Assembly: GCA_028871345.1 (NCBI GenBank)
Contig: JAGWNK010000017.1
Span: 1 to 64,000, forward strand
Source of the DNA: Alphaproteobacteria bacterium
Lineage (GTDB): Bacteria; Pseudomonadota; Alphaproteobacteria; Micropepsales; Micropepsaceae
Direction of reading: 5' to 3'
DNA: 64,000 bases
Shown here: piece after piece, positions 15,950 through 26,291 of the stretch
How positions within the stretch are numbered: position 1 is the first letter of the stretch
Layout: every line of letters starts with the position of its first letter
The notes under the pieces: generated by a model
The model's input: only the letters and a program-made list of their open reading frames with translations
The model's database searches: none
What the model was told of the DNA's origin: nothing
Position numbers and translations under genes: made by a program

Positions 15950-17995
15950 TCAGGCCGCTTCCTTGGCCGCCTTGCGCGCCGTCACGACCTGGTCGGCGCC
16001 CTTGCCGGTGAGCTCCGAGAGATGATCGAACGACATCTCATAGGTGCCCACGCCCTGGGTCAGCGAGCGCAGCTCGATGATCAGATTGCCGATCTCCGAT
16101 TGCGGCATCTCGGCTTCCACCGTGTCCCAGCCGGTCCAGCCGGGGCGGGCGTCGAAGCCGAGGAGCTGGCCGCGGCGCTGCGTCACCACCGTGTTGACCT
16201 TCGAGGTCGCCTCGTTGGGCACGTGGATGCGCACCTTCATGATCGGCTCGAGCAGCACCGGCGAGCATTGCGGCATGCCTTCGCTCATGCCGATGCGCGC
16301 CGCGGTCTGGAACGCCGCGTCCGAGGAGTCCACCGTGTGGTAGGAGCCGTCGTTCAGCGTCACGCTGACGTCCACCACCGGGAAGCCCAGAGGTCCTTCC
16401 TTGAGGTATTCGATGACGCCCTTCTCGACCGAGGGGATCCACTGCTTGGGCACCACGCCGCCGACGATCTCGTCGACGAACACGAAGCCCGAGCCGCGCG
16501 GCATGGGCTTGATCTCCAGCACCACGTCGCCGAACTGGCCGTGGCCGCCCGATTGCCGCTTGTGGCGGCCGCGCTGGTTGACCGATTTGCGGATGGTTTC
16601 CTTGTAGGGGACGTTGGCGGGGTGGGTGTTGAGCTTGAGGCCGTATTTGCTCATCAGCCGGTCGGCCGCCACGCGCAGGTGGATTTCGCCCTGGCCTTCC
16701 AGCGTCATCTCGTGCAGCTCGGCGTTCTGCTCGAAGTGCAGCGAGGGGTCCTCCTCCATCAGCTTGCCGAGCGCCGCCGTCAGCTTCACTTCGTCCTTGC
16801 GGTCCGCCGCCTCGATGGCCAGGCGGTAGACGGGGGTGAGAAGCTCGATCTGTCGCTTCGGCGGGGTGGTCTTGCCGGTGGCCAGCGTATCGCCGGTCGC
16901 CACGCCTTCGAGGCGCGCCAGAGCCACGGTGTCGCCGGTCTTGGCTTCGGCGATCTTGTTCTGGGCGGCGCCCACCAGCGAGAAGATGCCGCCGACGCGG
17001 GTGTCGCGGCCGTCCGCGGTATGGAGCACCGCGCCGTCCTTGAGCGATCCCGCCATGACCCGCGACAGGCTGAGCTTGCCGCCATGGGCGGAATAGAAGG
17101 TCTTGAGCACCTGCACGACCGCGTCGCCGGCCGATTCGAAACCCATCCGCTTGGCTGTGACGGTCACGTCCGGGCACTCGTGGCGCAGCGCCTTCAGGAG
17201 GCGCGTGATGCCGTGGTTGCCTTCCGCCGAACCGATCAGCACCGGCACGACGATGGCCTCGGCGAATTCGCGCTTGAGGTCGCCGAACACTTCCTCGCGC
17301 GGCGGCTCGACGTCGGAGAGCAGCTCCTCCATCAAGTGTTCATCGTAGTCGGCGAGCTTCTCGAGCATCGCGAAGCGGGCTTCCTTCTCGCGCTCCTTGT
17401 CGGCGATGTCGATCTGGTCGGAATGGGCGTCCTTGCGGTAGGCGAAGGCGCGTTCGAGGGCGAGATCGACGAATCCGGTGACGAGGCCGTTCTCCCAGAT
17501 CGGGATCTGGCGCAGCAGCAGCGGGGTGTCGCTGGCTTCCTGCAGCGTGGCAAGGATTTCGCGCAGCGATCCGTTCGCCTTGTCGATCTTGTTCACGAAC
17601 ATCAGATGCGGAATCTTCAGATCCGCCAGCCGCTTCAGATAGGGCTTCAGCATCTGCACCTTGGCGGGCTCGGGCTCGATCACCACGATGGCCGCGTCCA
17701 CGCCTTGGATCGTGAACAACGTGTCCTGGAGGAATTCGATGGAGCCGGGGCAGTCGAGGAAGGTGAAACTGTCTTCGAGAAAGGTGGTGGTGGCGCAGTT
17801 GAGCTCGACGCTCATCTGGCGGGCGCGCGCTTCGGGGCTGGAATCGCCCACCGTGTTGTTCTGGGCGACCGAGCCTTTGCGCGCCGCGGCGCCGGTCGCG
17901 AACAGGATGGCTTCGAGCAGCGTCGTCTTGCCGCTGCCATAGGGTCCTACCAGGGCCACGGTGCGTGGCCCTCTTCCTCCATTGCCATTCGACAT
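15950..17995 (-). CDS. Elongation factor G-like translational GTPase
   Basis: 681 residues. The GTPase domain has the P-loop GPYGSGKTT (residues 17-25), a G3 motif DCPGS (about 79-83) and G4 NKID (about 135-138). EF-G domains II to V follow, with the domain IV region RGRHKRQSGGHGQFGDV and domain V near the C-terminus. It is shorter than canonical EF-G, and the G3 motif lacks the catalytic His of DTPGH (Ser instead), so GTP hydrolysis may be altered. This is the EF-G-like paralog found beside a true fusA in many alphaproteobacteria; the true fusA is not in this window. Function is not established. It is divergent from an MFS gene. Confidence 0.88.
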   Translation of the reverse strand: MSNGNGGRGPRTVALVGPYGSGKTTLLEAILFATGAAARKGSVAQNNTVGDSSPEARARQMSVELNCATTTFLEDSFTFLDCPGSIEFLQDTLFTIQGVDAAIVVIEPEPAKVQMLKPYLKRLADLKIPHLMFVNKIDKANGSLREILATLQEASDTPLLLRQIPIWENGLVTGFVDLALERAFAYRKDAHSDQIDIADKEREKEARFAMLEKLADYDEHLMEELLSDVEPPREEVFGDLKREFAEAIVVPVLIGSAEGNHGITRLLKALRHECPDVTVTAKRMGFESAGDAVVQVLKTFYSAHGGKLSLSRVMAGSLKDGAVLHTADGRDTRVGGIFSLVGAAQNKIAEAKTGDTVALARLEGVATGDTLATGKTTPPKRQIELLTPVYRLAIEAADRKDEVKLTAALGKLMEEDPSLHFEQNAELHEMTLEGQGEIHLRVAADRLMSKYGLKLNTHPANVPYKETIRKSVNQRGRHKRQSGGHGQFGDVVLEIKPMPRGSGFVFVDEIVGGVVPKQWIPSVEKGVIEYLKEGPLGFPVVDVSVTLNDGSYHTVDSSDAAFQTAARIGMSEGMPQCSPVLLEPIMKVRIHVPNEATSKVNTVVTQRRGQLLGFDARPGWTGWDTVEAEMPQSEIGNLIIELRSLTQGVGTYEMSFDHLSELTGKGADQVVTARKAAKEAA

Positions 17996-18204
17996 TGCTT
18001 GCCTCCTTCGAACCCGGGGCGGGTTCGCGGGGGGCGCGGCGGGCGCACTGTCCCGGGGGATCGGGCCGCGTCACGCGCCCCACTTTTGTGGACAAAGCCT
18101 CGCGCCGTTACCGGGGCTTGGCAAGGGGGCGGCGCCGCCGCGCCGCACTACCGCATGCACCGGCCGTTCTATAGTGTCGCGCCGCCTTGAATCGGGGGGG
18201 CTCC

Positions 18205-19452
18205 TTGGCCGAACGCGCGACGTCGCAACGCTCGACGCATCCTGTGCTGTTCCTGATCCTGTTCCTGCCGATGGGCATCTCGAACGGCTACGTCGTGGTG
18301 ACGCTTGCCTATCTCCTGTCACAGGCCCACATCGCCGTCGGTGAGCTGGCGACACTGGCGGCCCTCAGCCTGCTGCCGCAGACCTTCAAGTTCCTTGGCG
18401 GGCCGATCGTCGACACCACCCTGAACAACAAGATCTGGTACGCCCTCTCGGCGACCGCGACGGGGCTGTTGATGACGGCGACGGCCGTCATCCCGGCCAC
18501 TCGGTCGAACATGATGTTGATCGATGTCCTGGTCTTCGCCTTCAGCACGGCCTCGGCCTTCAACGCCCTGGCAGCCGACAGTCTGATGGCGCATGCCACC
18601 GCGCCCGAGGAAAAGGGCAGGGCGGGCGGCTGGAGCCAGGCCGGCAATCTCGGCGGTTCGGGGCTGGGCGGCGGCGGCGCCCTGTGGCTGGCGCAGAACG
18701 TGGCCGCGGGCTGGGTGGCGGGGGCCGCCATCGGGGCCGTCTGCATCCTCAGCTGTCTGGCGCTCCTCTTTGCGCGCGAACCCGAGGCCGAACACCGCGT
18801 CGAGCACTTCCTGGGCAGTCTGTGGAATGTCGCCAAGGACGTGTGGGAGCTGATCTGCTCCCGCCGGGGCCTTCTTGCCGTCGTCGCCATGAGCCTGCCG
18901 ATCGCGGCCGGCGCCATGTCGAATTTGTGGTCGGCCGTGGCCGGCGACTGGCACGCCTCCGCCAATGCCGTCGCCCTTGTCAACGGGGCGCTGAACGGCG
19001 TGGTGTCGATGGTCGGTTGCATCATCGGCGGTTGGATTTGCGACAAGATGAGTCGGATGGTCGCCTTCAACCTGTTCAGCCTCGTCTTGTCCGCCAGCGC
19101 GCTGGTCATGGCCTTCGCCCCCCGCACGCAGGACATGTATGTGGCTTTCGTGCTGATCTATTCGTTCATCAACGGGTTCGGCTTTGCCGCCTGGGGCGCC
19201 GTCGTGCTGGAAGCCATCGGCAAGGGCGCCGCGGCCACGAAATACAATATCCTGGCCAGCCTCGCGAACTGGCCGATTATCTACCTCACCAAGATCGACG
19301 GTTGGGCACGCACCTGGCAGCCGCCGGCCTGGATTCCCTGGCACGGCTCGACTCTGATGCTGGTGGCCGAAGCCGTGGTGCCGGTCGCCGGCACGCTGGT
19401 GCTGGTTCTCTTCGCCCTCGTGACGAAGCCGCTCTACAGGTCCTCGCGGTGA
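18205..19452 (+). CDS. MFS permease, AmpG-like
   Basis: 415 residues from a TTG at 18205 with a G-rich ribosome site (GGGGGG) 4 bases upstream; a TTG at 18187 is in frame but less well placed. About twelve membrane helices are predicted. The first helix region (LFLPMGISNGYVVVTLAYLL) and the PIVD motif after helix 2 resemble the AmpG/acetyl-CoA transporter branch of the major facilitator family, whose members import muropeptides. The substrate cannot be fixed from sequence. The gene converges with an aminotransferase gene, with 5 bp between stops. Confidence 0.8.
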   Translation: MAERATSQRSTHPVLFLILFLPMGISNGYVVVTLAYLLSQAHIAVGELATLAALSLLPQTFKFLGGPIVDTTLNNKIWYALSATATGLLMTATAVIPATRSNMMLIDVLVFAFSTASAFNALAADSLMAHATAPEEKGRAGGWSQAGNLGGSGLGGGGALWLAQNVAAGWVAGAAIGAVCILSCLALLFAREPEAEHRVEHFLGSLWNVAKDVWELICSRRGLLAVVAMSLPIAAGAMSNLWSAVAGDWHASANAVALVNGALNGVVSMVGCIIGGWICDKMSRMVAFNLFSLVLSASALVMAFAPRTQDMYVAFVLIYSFINGFGFAAWGAVVLEAIGKGAAATKYNILASLANWPIIYLTKIDGWARTWQPPAWIPWHGSTLMLVAEAVVPVAGTLVLVLFALVTKPLYRSSR

Positions 19453-19457
19453 GGGGA

Positions 19458-20723
<1,266 letters not shown>

Positions 20724-20830
20724 CTAGCAACCCGGAGACCCCGGAGGCAATACCGCATGATGCAGCGATTGGCCGGCTGTTACCGATTCTCAACCGAGTT
20801 GCCCCTATGCTGCAGGCGGGAGGACCGGCC

Positions 20831-21274
20831 ATGCGGCGGTTTGCGATCCTTCTCTTGATTGCCTGGGCTGCGCTGGACGGCTGTTCACGCACCGCGGCCC
20901 CGCCTGTGGGCCGCTGGATCGGACAGTATGAAGCCGATGGCGTCATGGTCGACGCCCGCCTCGAAATCCTCAAGAACGGAATGGTGCGCGTGAGCGCGCC
21001 TGACATCCTGGATAGGCCCGGGTCGGACCAGGAGCGTGCGGAAATGCACGCACAGTTGGCGGCGGATCTTGCCAGCGGCTGGTCGGACGTCGAACTGCGT
21101 CAGATGGATTTTGACGGCGGGGTCTTCCGCAAGCCGGGTGGCGTGGCGCCGCAGATGGAATGGGACGCGAAGCGCCAGCTGATGAAGGTTGTTTTCTACT
21201 TCGGCATGCAGCATTCGATTCGCATCGAGATGCATCAGGTCGCCGACTTCGACCACGACCCCTGGGCGGATTGA
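20831..21274 (+). CDS. Small putative lipoprotein
   Basis: 147 residues from the ATG at 20831 with GGGAGG 8 bases upstream. The N-terminus is a lipoprotein-type signal (RRFAILLLIAWAALDGC) with Cys18 as the likely lipidated residue; the position -2 Asp-Gly is slightly unusual. The mature part is a small beta-rich domain (GRWIGQYEADGVMVDARLEIL) of the kind seen in extracytoplasmic proteins of unknown function. The last residues are Asp-rich. The function is unknown. It converges with the DUF486 gene. Confidence 0.65.
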   Translation: MRRFAILLLIAWAALDGCSRTAAPPVGRWIGQYEADGVMVDARLEILKNGMVRVSAPDILDRPGSDQERAEMHAQLAADLASGWSDVELRQMDFDGGVFRKPGGVAPQMEWDAKRQLMKVVFYFGMQHSIRIEMHQVADFDHDPWAD

Positions 21275-21281
21275 TTCTGTT

Positions 21282-21623
21282 TCACTCGTAGAAGGCGAAG
21301 AAGGCGGCTCCCGCAAGGAGGCCGAACGCCACCACGTGGTTCCATCGGATAGCTTCGCCGAGATAGGTGGTCGAAAAGACGGCAAATACCGACAAGGTAA
21401 TGACTTCCTGCATCGTCTTGAGCTGCGCCGCGCTGTAGACGGTGTAGCCGATCCTGTTGGCTGGCACGGCCAGGCAGTACTCGAAGAAGGCAATCCCCCA
21501 GCTGATCGGGATGACCAGCACCAGCGGCGCATTGGGGAACTTGAGTTGGCCGTACCACGCGAACGTCATGAACACGTTCGACATGCACAGCAGGACGATC
21601 GGGGCTACGGCGGCCAAGTTCAT
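21282..21623 (-). CDS. DUF486 family (DMT-type) membrane protein
   Basis: 113 residues from the ATG at 21623, which has GGAGGA 5 bases upstream. The open frame reaches 21710 without a ribosome site. Four predicted membrane helices and motifs such as FMTFAWYGQLKF, ISWGIAFFEYCLAVPANRIGY and LKTMQEVITLSVFA are characteristic of the DUF486 family, small DMT-superfamily proteins. It is an inner-membrane protein with unknown substrate, and the length is exactly that of the family. Confidence 0.88.
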   Translation of the reverse strand: MNLAAVAPIVLLCMSNVFMTFAWYGQLKFPNAPLVLVIPISWGIAFFEYCLAVPANRIGYTVYSAAQLKTMQEVITLSVFAVFSTTYLGEAIRWNHVVAFGLLAGAAFFAFYE

Positions 21624-22143
21624 CGATTCCTCCGGATGGTTCCGGATGACGATGGCGGGCGCGCCGGTCTTGCGAAACAGGAAATCGGCGTAATCCACAC
21701 ATGCGGTCACTGCGGCAAGATTTTATTCGCGATGTCTCGGTCCGCTGCGAGAGCGCGACAGACCGATACAATTTCCTGTTGCACCCTACCTTCCGTCATG
21801 TTGATCAACGGACCACACTCGTCCCGGCAAGTAAGGCAGCAGGCCCTGAACAAGGTTTCTAACGCCATCGTGGAGGCTCGCAGCACCCGCCGCGGAACCT
21901 CCTACGATGTCGAGACTGTGCTCCTATCGGCGCTCCACCAAATGGGCACAGTCGCCGGACGGTCGGACCCCTTCGGCGCCCCCAAGACCGAGGCTGGCCC
22001 GACCGTCCGACCTCTTTGGAAAGGACGAACTTCCTCATTGGAGCGGTCAGAAATATATCTTGTGAAAAGGGGGAGGGACCCCATATTGCCCTTGGGTTGC
22101 TGCGCGCAGTCGGCGGCCCTTCTTTGCTGCAGCGAGTAACTCC
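21624..22143. other. Intergenic region upstream of efflux gene, with inverted repeat
   Basis: About 520 bp with no supported gene. A 113-codon plus-strand frame (21799-22139) has an unlikely composition and no ribosome site. An inverted repeat, GGACGGTCGG (21958-21967) and CCGACCGTCC (22000-22009), could be a leader hairpin or operator for the efflux lipoprotein gene that starts at 22144. An AT-rich patch at 22040-22065 is a possible promoter region. Confidence 0.45.
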
Positions 22144-23607
22144 ATGAATATGTTGAAGATGTCGGCCTCAGTCGTGATTCTGGCGCTTGTCGCGGCGGGA
22201 TGTTCGACCTCCCCCCCGACCCCGGTTAAGCCCGCGGACATGCCCCAGGCTTATGCCGCGCCAATTGCCGCAGGTTCGGAGAAAGAGATCACCACCGAGT
22301 GGTGGAAGGGCTTTTCCAGTCCCGAGCTCGCCGCGCTGGTAGACGAATCGCGGTCTACGAACCTCGACATCGCAGCTGCTGCCGCACGCGTCATGCAGGC
22401 CCAGGCCCAGACGGGCGTTGCAGCCTCCGCTCTTTTCCCGTCCGTGAACCTCAGCGGCAATGCGCAGCGCTCGGGCTCCAAGCACGGGTTTAATGCCGGA
22501 ACCTTCAACTCGTTCAGCCTCTCGGCGGGCGCCAGCTACGAGCTGGATTTCTGGGGTGCCGTTCGCGACAACCTCAGAGCCGCCCACAACAACGCACTTG
22601 CGGCGATCTACGCCCGGGACCTTGTCGAGTTGACCACCGAGGCCGATGTCGCGAACACCTATATGGCCGTCCTGGCGCTGCGCGAGCGGATCGCGATCGC
22701 TCAACAGAACATCGCGGCCGCCAAGCGCATCCTGGCCATTACCGAAGCAAAGGTCACCAACGGGGTGCTGTCGAACCTCGAGCTGTCGCAGCAACGGGCG
22801 CAGGTTGCCGCCCAAGAGGCCCAGATTCCTGCTCTGCAGCAGCTGCAGCGTCAGCAGCTCTATGCGCTGGCCATCTTGCTCGGCCACACGCCCGAAGCTT
22901 TCGACGTGAAGGGGACTTCGCTAGAGGGCATCGCGATCCAGCCGGTGCAGGCAGGTATTCCATCGACTCTTCTTACCCGGCGGCCCGATATCGCCCAGGC
23001 CGAAGCGACATTGGTAGCGGCCCACGCGAATTTGGACGCGGCGCGCGCGGCGTTCCTGCCGTCGATCGGGCTTACCGGCAACGGCGGCTATTCGAGCGCC
23101 ACGCTCGCAAATCTCATCAATCCCTCCAATTTGGCCTGGAGCATCGGGGCCTCTGTGCTGCAGTCCATCTTCGACGGCGGGCGCCTGACATCGGAGCGCG
23201 ATATTGCAAAGGGTCGGGAAGCGGAGCTCGTCGCGACCTACCGCAGCACCGTGCTCAACGCCCTGTCCGACGTCGAAACCCAGCTTGGCGCCGTGACGGC
23301 CCTCGCCGAACAGGAGCGCCTGACCACCGAAGAAGTGAAGAACGCGGCAGAGGCATTCCGCATTTCAGAATTGCAGTATCGTGAAGGGATTGTGGATCTC
23401 TTGACCGTTCTGCAGTCGCAGCAGACGCTGTTCAACTCGCAGGATACGCTCATCCAGATAAAACTGGCGCGGCTGCAGGCCGGCGTCGGTCTCTATCGCG
23501 CCCTCGGTGGCGGCTGGTCGGTTGCTGCGGACAAGGACATTCCGACCCGCAACGATTTTGTTCCCGTGCCGGATTTGACCGACCTTCCCATAGGGAATCC
23601 CTTCTGA
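22144..23607 (+). CDS. NodT/OprM-type efflux outer-membrane lipoprotein
   Basis: 487 residues. A lipoprotein signal ends in the lipobox VAAGC (Cys20). Two TolC-like repeats follow, with the usual WWKGFSSPELAALVDE and ELDFWGAVRDNLRAA motifs and, in the second half, RRPDIAQAEATLVAAHANLDAARAAFLPSIGLTG. It should form the trimeric outer-membrane channel of an RND or ABC export system. No membrane-fusion protein or pump gene is adjacent, so it either serves a distant pump or the downstream envelope genes. A hairpin (23615-23642) separates it from the MBOAT gene. Confidence 0.92.
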   Translation: MNMLKMSASVVILALVAAGCSTSPPTPVKPADMPQAYAAPIAAGSEKEITTEWWKGFSSPELAALVDESRSTNLDIAAAAARVMQAQAQTGVAASALFPSVNLSGNAQRSGSKHGFNAGTFNSFSLSAGASYELDFWGAVRDNLRAAHNNALAAIYARDLVELTTEADVANTYMAVLALRERIAIAQQNIAAAKRILAITEAKVTNGVLSNLELSQQRAQVAAQEAQIPALQQLQRQQLYALAILLGHTPEAFDVKGTSLEGIAIQPVQAGIPSTLLTRRPDIAQAEATLVAAHANLDAARAAFLPSIGLTGNGGYSSATLANLINPSNLAWSIGASVLQSIFDGGRLTSERDIAKGREAELVATYRSTVLNALSDVETQLGAVTALAEQERLTTEEVKNAAEAFRISELQYREGIVDLLTVLQSQQTLFNSQDTLIQIKLARLQAGVGLYRALGGGWSVAADKDIPTRNDFVPVPDLTDLPIGNPF

Positions 23608-23614
23608 CAGAAAG

Positions 23615-23642
23615 CCCTGCCGCCCCTGAAGGCGCGGCAGGG
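23615..23642. terminator. Hairpin after the efflux gene
   Basis: CCCTGCCGC (23615-23623) pairs with GCGGCAGGG (23634-23642), 8 bases after the stop codon. The T-run is poor, so termination may be partial. Confidence 0.45.
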
Positions 23643-23704
23643 AACTTCTTCTATCCCAAGCGTGCCGGTCTGCTATCGTCGGCTGTCACCTTCAGCCGAA
23701 TCTC

Positions 23705-25192
23705 ATGCCGTTCAATTCCTATCCCTACCTGGCCTTCCTCATCGTCGTAGTGTTGGCCGTGTTGCTCCTGGAAGCTCGCTTGCCATGGGGAAAGCGGGCC
23801 TTCCTTCTCCTGGTTTCCTACGGCTTCTACGCTTGGTGGCGTGCTGACTTCATCTTGCTGCTGGTCGGCTCGACGATCGTGAACTTTGCCATCGGCAGCG
23901 AGATTACGCGTCGTCATCCAGTCGAGAAGCCGACGCGGTCCCTCCTCGTTGCAGGCCTCATCTTCAACCTCGGCCTCATCGCCTTGTTCAAATACGCCGG
24001 CCTCTTCGTGCGGACGGCCGACGGCTTGTTCGGTCTCAACTATCCCGTCCCCGGCCTGTTTCTGCCGTTGGCCATCTCCTTCTTCACGTTCGAGCAGATC
24101 AGCTATCTCGTTGACGCCGACAGCGGCAAGGCGAAGCGGTACTCATTTTTCGACTATGCCCTGTTCGTCGCCTACTTTCCGCACCTGATCGCGGGACCCA
24201 TCGTGCGCTACAATGATCTGATTCCGCAGTTCTCGCTGAAGCGAAGCCGACAGCAGCGCGACGAAGACCTGTCGCTCGGCGTCACCCTGTTCACCATTGG
24301 CCTGGCCAAGAAGACACTGATCGCGGACAATTTGGCGCCCTACGCGGACGTGGTGTTTTCAGCCGCGCATCAGGGCGTGGCCGTGAGCAGCAGCGACGCT
24401 TGGCTGGGCACGCTCTTCTTTGCCTTTCAGATCTACTTCGATTTTTCGGCCTATACGGACATGGCACTGGGCACGTCCTGCATGCTCGGGATACGGCTGC
24501 CGTTCAATTTCAACTCGCCTTACAAGGCCGCCAGCATCATCGATTTCTGGCGGCGCTGGCACGTGTCCCTGTCGACCTTTCTTCGCGACTATCTCTATTT
24601 CGCTCTGGGCGGCAACCGGAAAGGACCCGTGCTCCGCTATGTCAATCTGCTGATCACCATGCTCCTGGGCGGCCTCTGGCATGGCGCGAATTGGACCTTC
24701 GTCATCTGGGGAGGACTGCACGGCTTCTATCTTTGCGTCAATCATGCCTGGCGCAATGTCTTGGATGCTCTGAGGTTGAAGCCTGGCGGCACCCTTGCAT
24801 GGCTGGCGCATCCGGCATCGGTGCTGCTGACGTTCATGGCGACCACAATCGCATGGGTCATCTTCCGTGCAGAAGATTTTTCGACGGCGGCGCGCATGCT
24901 GTATGGTCTGGTGGGCAAAGGCGGGCACAGCTCACTCGTGAGCTTTTCACCGCTGGCGATCGCGGCGCTCGTGGCACTGTTCGCAATCGTCTGGTTTGCC
25001 CCCAACAGCATGGAAATGACGTGGCGGTTCCAGCCCGCACTTGGTCCGCCGAAGGGGATGGCCCCCGTCCGCGAAATTAGGTTTCTGCGCTGGCACATGA
25101 CACGCTCCGGCGCCGTGGCGACGGGTTTCGTGTGTGTCGCGGCGGTGCTTGCGTTGTCCAATCTCAGCCCGTTCATCTATTTCCAGTTCTGA
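23705..25192 (+). CDS. MBOAT family membrane O-acyltransferase (AlgI-like)
   Basis: 495 residues with about eleven membrane helices. The hallmarks of the bacterial AlgI branch are present: the N-terminal YGFYAWWR segment, YFPHLIAGPIVRY, FWRRWHVSLSTFLRDYLYF and LLGGLWHGANWTFVIWGGLHG, the last carrying the catalytic His. Such proteins pass acyl (usually acetyl) groups across the inner membrane to an exported polymer or lipid. The next gene encodes an SGNH-like protein that starts 2 bases after this stop, the usual partner that completes transfer. The acceptor is unknown; no polysaccharide synthase is nearby. Confidence 0.93.
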   Translation: MPFNSYPYLAFLIVVVLAVLLLEARLPWGKRAFLLLVSYGFYAWWRADFILLLVGSTIVNFAIGSEITRRHPVEKPTRSLLVAGLIFNLGLIALFKYAGLFVRTADGLFGLNYPVPGLFLPLAISFFTFEQISYLVDADSGKAKRYSFFDYALFVAYFPHLIAGPIVRYNDLIPQFSLKRSRQQRDEDLSLGVTLFTIGLAKKTLIADNLAPYADVVFSAAHQGVAVSSSDAWLGTLFFAFQIYFDFSAYTDMALGTSCMLGIRLPFNFNSPYKAASIIDFWRRWHVSLSTFLRDYLYFALGGNRKGPVLRYVNLLITMLLGGLWHGANWTFVIWGGLHGFYLCVNHAWRNVLDALRLKPGGTLAWLAHPASVLLTFMATTIAWVIFRAEDFSTAARMLYGLVGKGGHSSLVSFSPLAIAALVALFAIVWFAPNSMEMTWRFQPALGPPKGMAPVREIRFLRWHMTRSGAVATGFVCVAAVLALSNLSPFIYFQF

Positions 25193-25194
25193 TC

Positions 25195-26238
25195 ATGAGC
25201 GCCAAGGCATATCTCGGCTGGGTCTTGACGATCATCGCGCTGGCGGTTCTGGCGCTCGCGGCGTTTAACGCCGCGGCCGAGCACCTGATCCTCGATGACT
25301 CCAACGGTCCCAGCCTTCAGACCGTGTCGGGGTTTGAGCGCGTGCTGAAGCCGGCCTGGCTTGATTCCATCGAGCCAGAGATCGTGTTCGTGGGATCGAG
25401 CCGCATGCGCGAAGGTTTTGATCCTGTCCTCGTCGACAAGGCGTTCCGGGTCCGCAGCTTCGACTACGGGGTATCGAGCATCACGGCCTACGAGGCACGT
25501 CGCTTTGCCGAGGATGCAATCGCCCACCCGTCTGTGAAGACCGTTGTGATGGCGCTGGACGCCTTCAGCGGCACAAATTCGGCGCAGAAAACGGGGCCGG
25601 GCTTTGATGACTTGCGGCTCAAGGTGACGCCCGAGGGCAAGCCGACGCCGCGGCGCGCACTGTGGCTCTTCACGACGCGCTATCTGAGTGGCGGGGCGGC
25701 GGGAATGCATGCTCTTGGCCTCTATGACCTCATGCAACTTCGTCCGGGCCAGACGGCGGCTGACCGGCCAGACCTGTTTGAAGCATATGGCAGGATGACG
25801 ATGCAGACGATGCATCATGACCTGGTCAACCGCAACCGGCGTGTGTTCGTCATGGGTCGCTGGCAGCGCGGCGAGTTCAGGACCTTCCTCAACGACCTTT
25901 GCGGCCGCCGCGACCTCAGGACCATCCTGTTCTTTCCGCCCGACAATGCGGCGATTATCGCTCTCTACCGCAAGAATGACGCCGCCGGCTTCGACGCCTT
26001 CAAGTCCGCTGTGCTGGCGGACGTCCGGCGCCATAACGCAACCTGCGACGGCAAGGTGACGCTTTTCGATTTCATGAATGACAACGCGATCACGGGCAGT
26101 CCCCTGCGGCAAGGAGCCAGCGACGATTACATTGATCTCGTTCACTTTCGCCCTGCCGTTGGCGTCAGGCTGCTTCGTCGCATGCTTGGGCATGGCAACG
26201 CGGATGGGGGCTTGGGCGTTAAGCTGACTGGTCCATAG
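25195..26238 (+). CDS. SGNH hydrolase-like partner of the MBOAT protein
   Basis: 347 residues from the ATG at 25195, 2 bases after the MBOAT stop. One N-terminal membrane helix (about 6-26) anchors a periplasmic domain. FVGSSRMREGFDP (about 65-77) is the GxS block I of DltD/AlgJ/SGNH-like proteins, and a DYIDLVHFRP segment near the C-terminus supplies the D..H pair. This architecture fits an O-acyl transfer enzyme working with the MBOAT protein. The family is diverse and the acceptor is not known. The gene order suggests an operon of two. Confidence 0.8.
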   Translation: MSAKAYLGWVLTIIALAVLALAAFNAAAEHLILDDSNGPSLQTVSGFERVLKPAWLDSIEPEIVFVGSSRMREGFDPVLVDKAFRVRSFDYGVSSITAYEARRFAEDAIAHPSVKTVVMALDAFSGTNSAQKTGPGFDDLRLKVTPEGKPTPRRALWLFTTRYLSGGAAGMHALGLYDLMQLRPGQTAADRPDLFEAYGRMTMQTMHHDLVNRNRRVFVMGRWQRGEFRTFLNDLCGRRDLRTILFFPPDNAAIIALYRKNDAAGFDAFKSAVLADVRRHNATCDGKVTLFDFMNDNAITGSPLRQGASDDYIDLVHFRPAVGVRLLRRMLGHGNADGGLGVKLTGP

Positions 26239-26291
26239 GGTCCAGCAGCCACTTTGCGCAGAGGCGGCCGGGCCCACTAGAATGTCACGGG

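Noticed and set aside
18172-18186. TAGTGTCG similar to the palindromic repeat end
   Set aside because: Only about 7 bases match and no partner arm lies nearby.
21799-22139. 113-codon plus-strand frame before the efflux gene
   Set aside because: No ribosome site, unlikely composition with a Cys-rich tail, and it spans an inverted repeat. I could not support a product.
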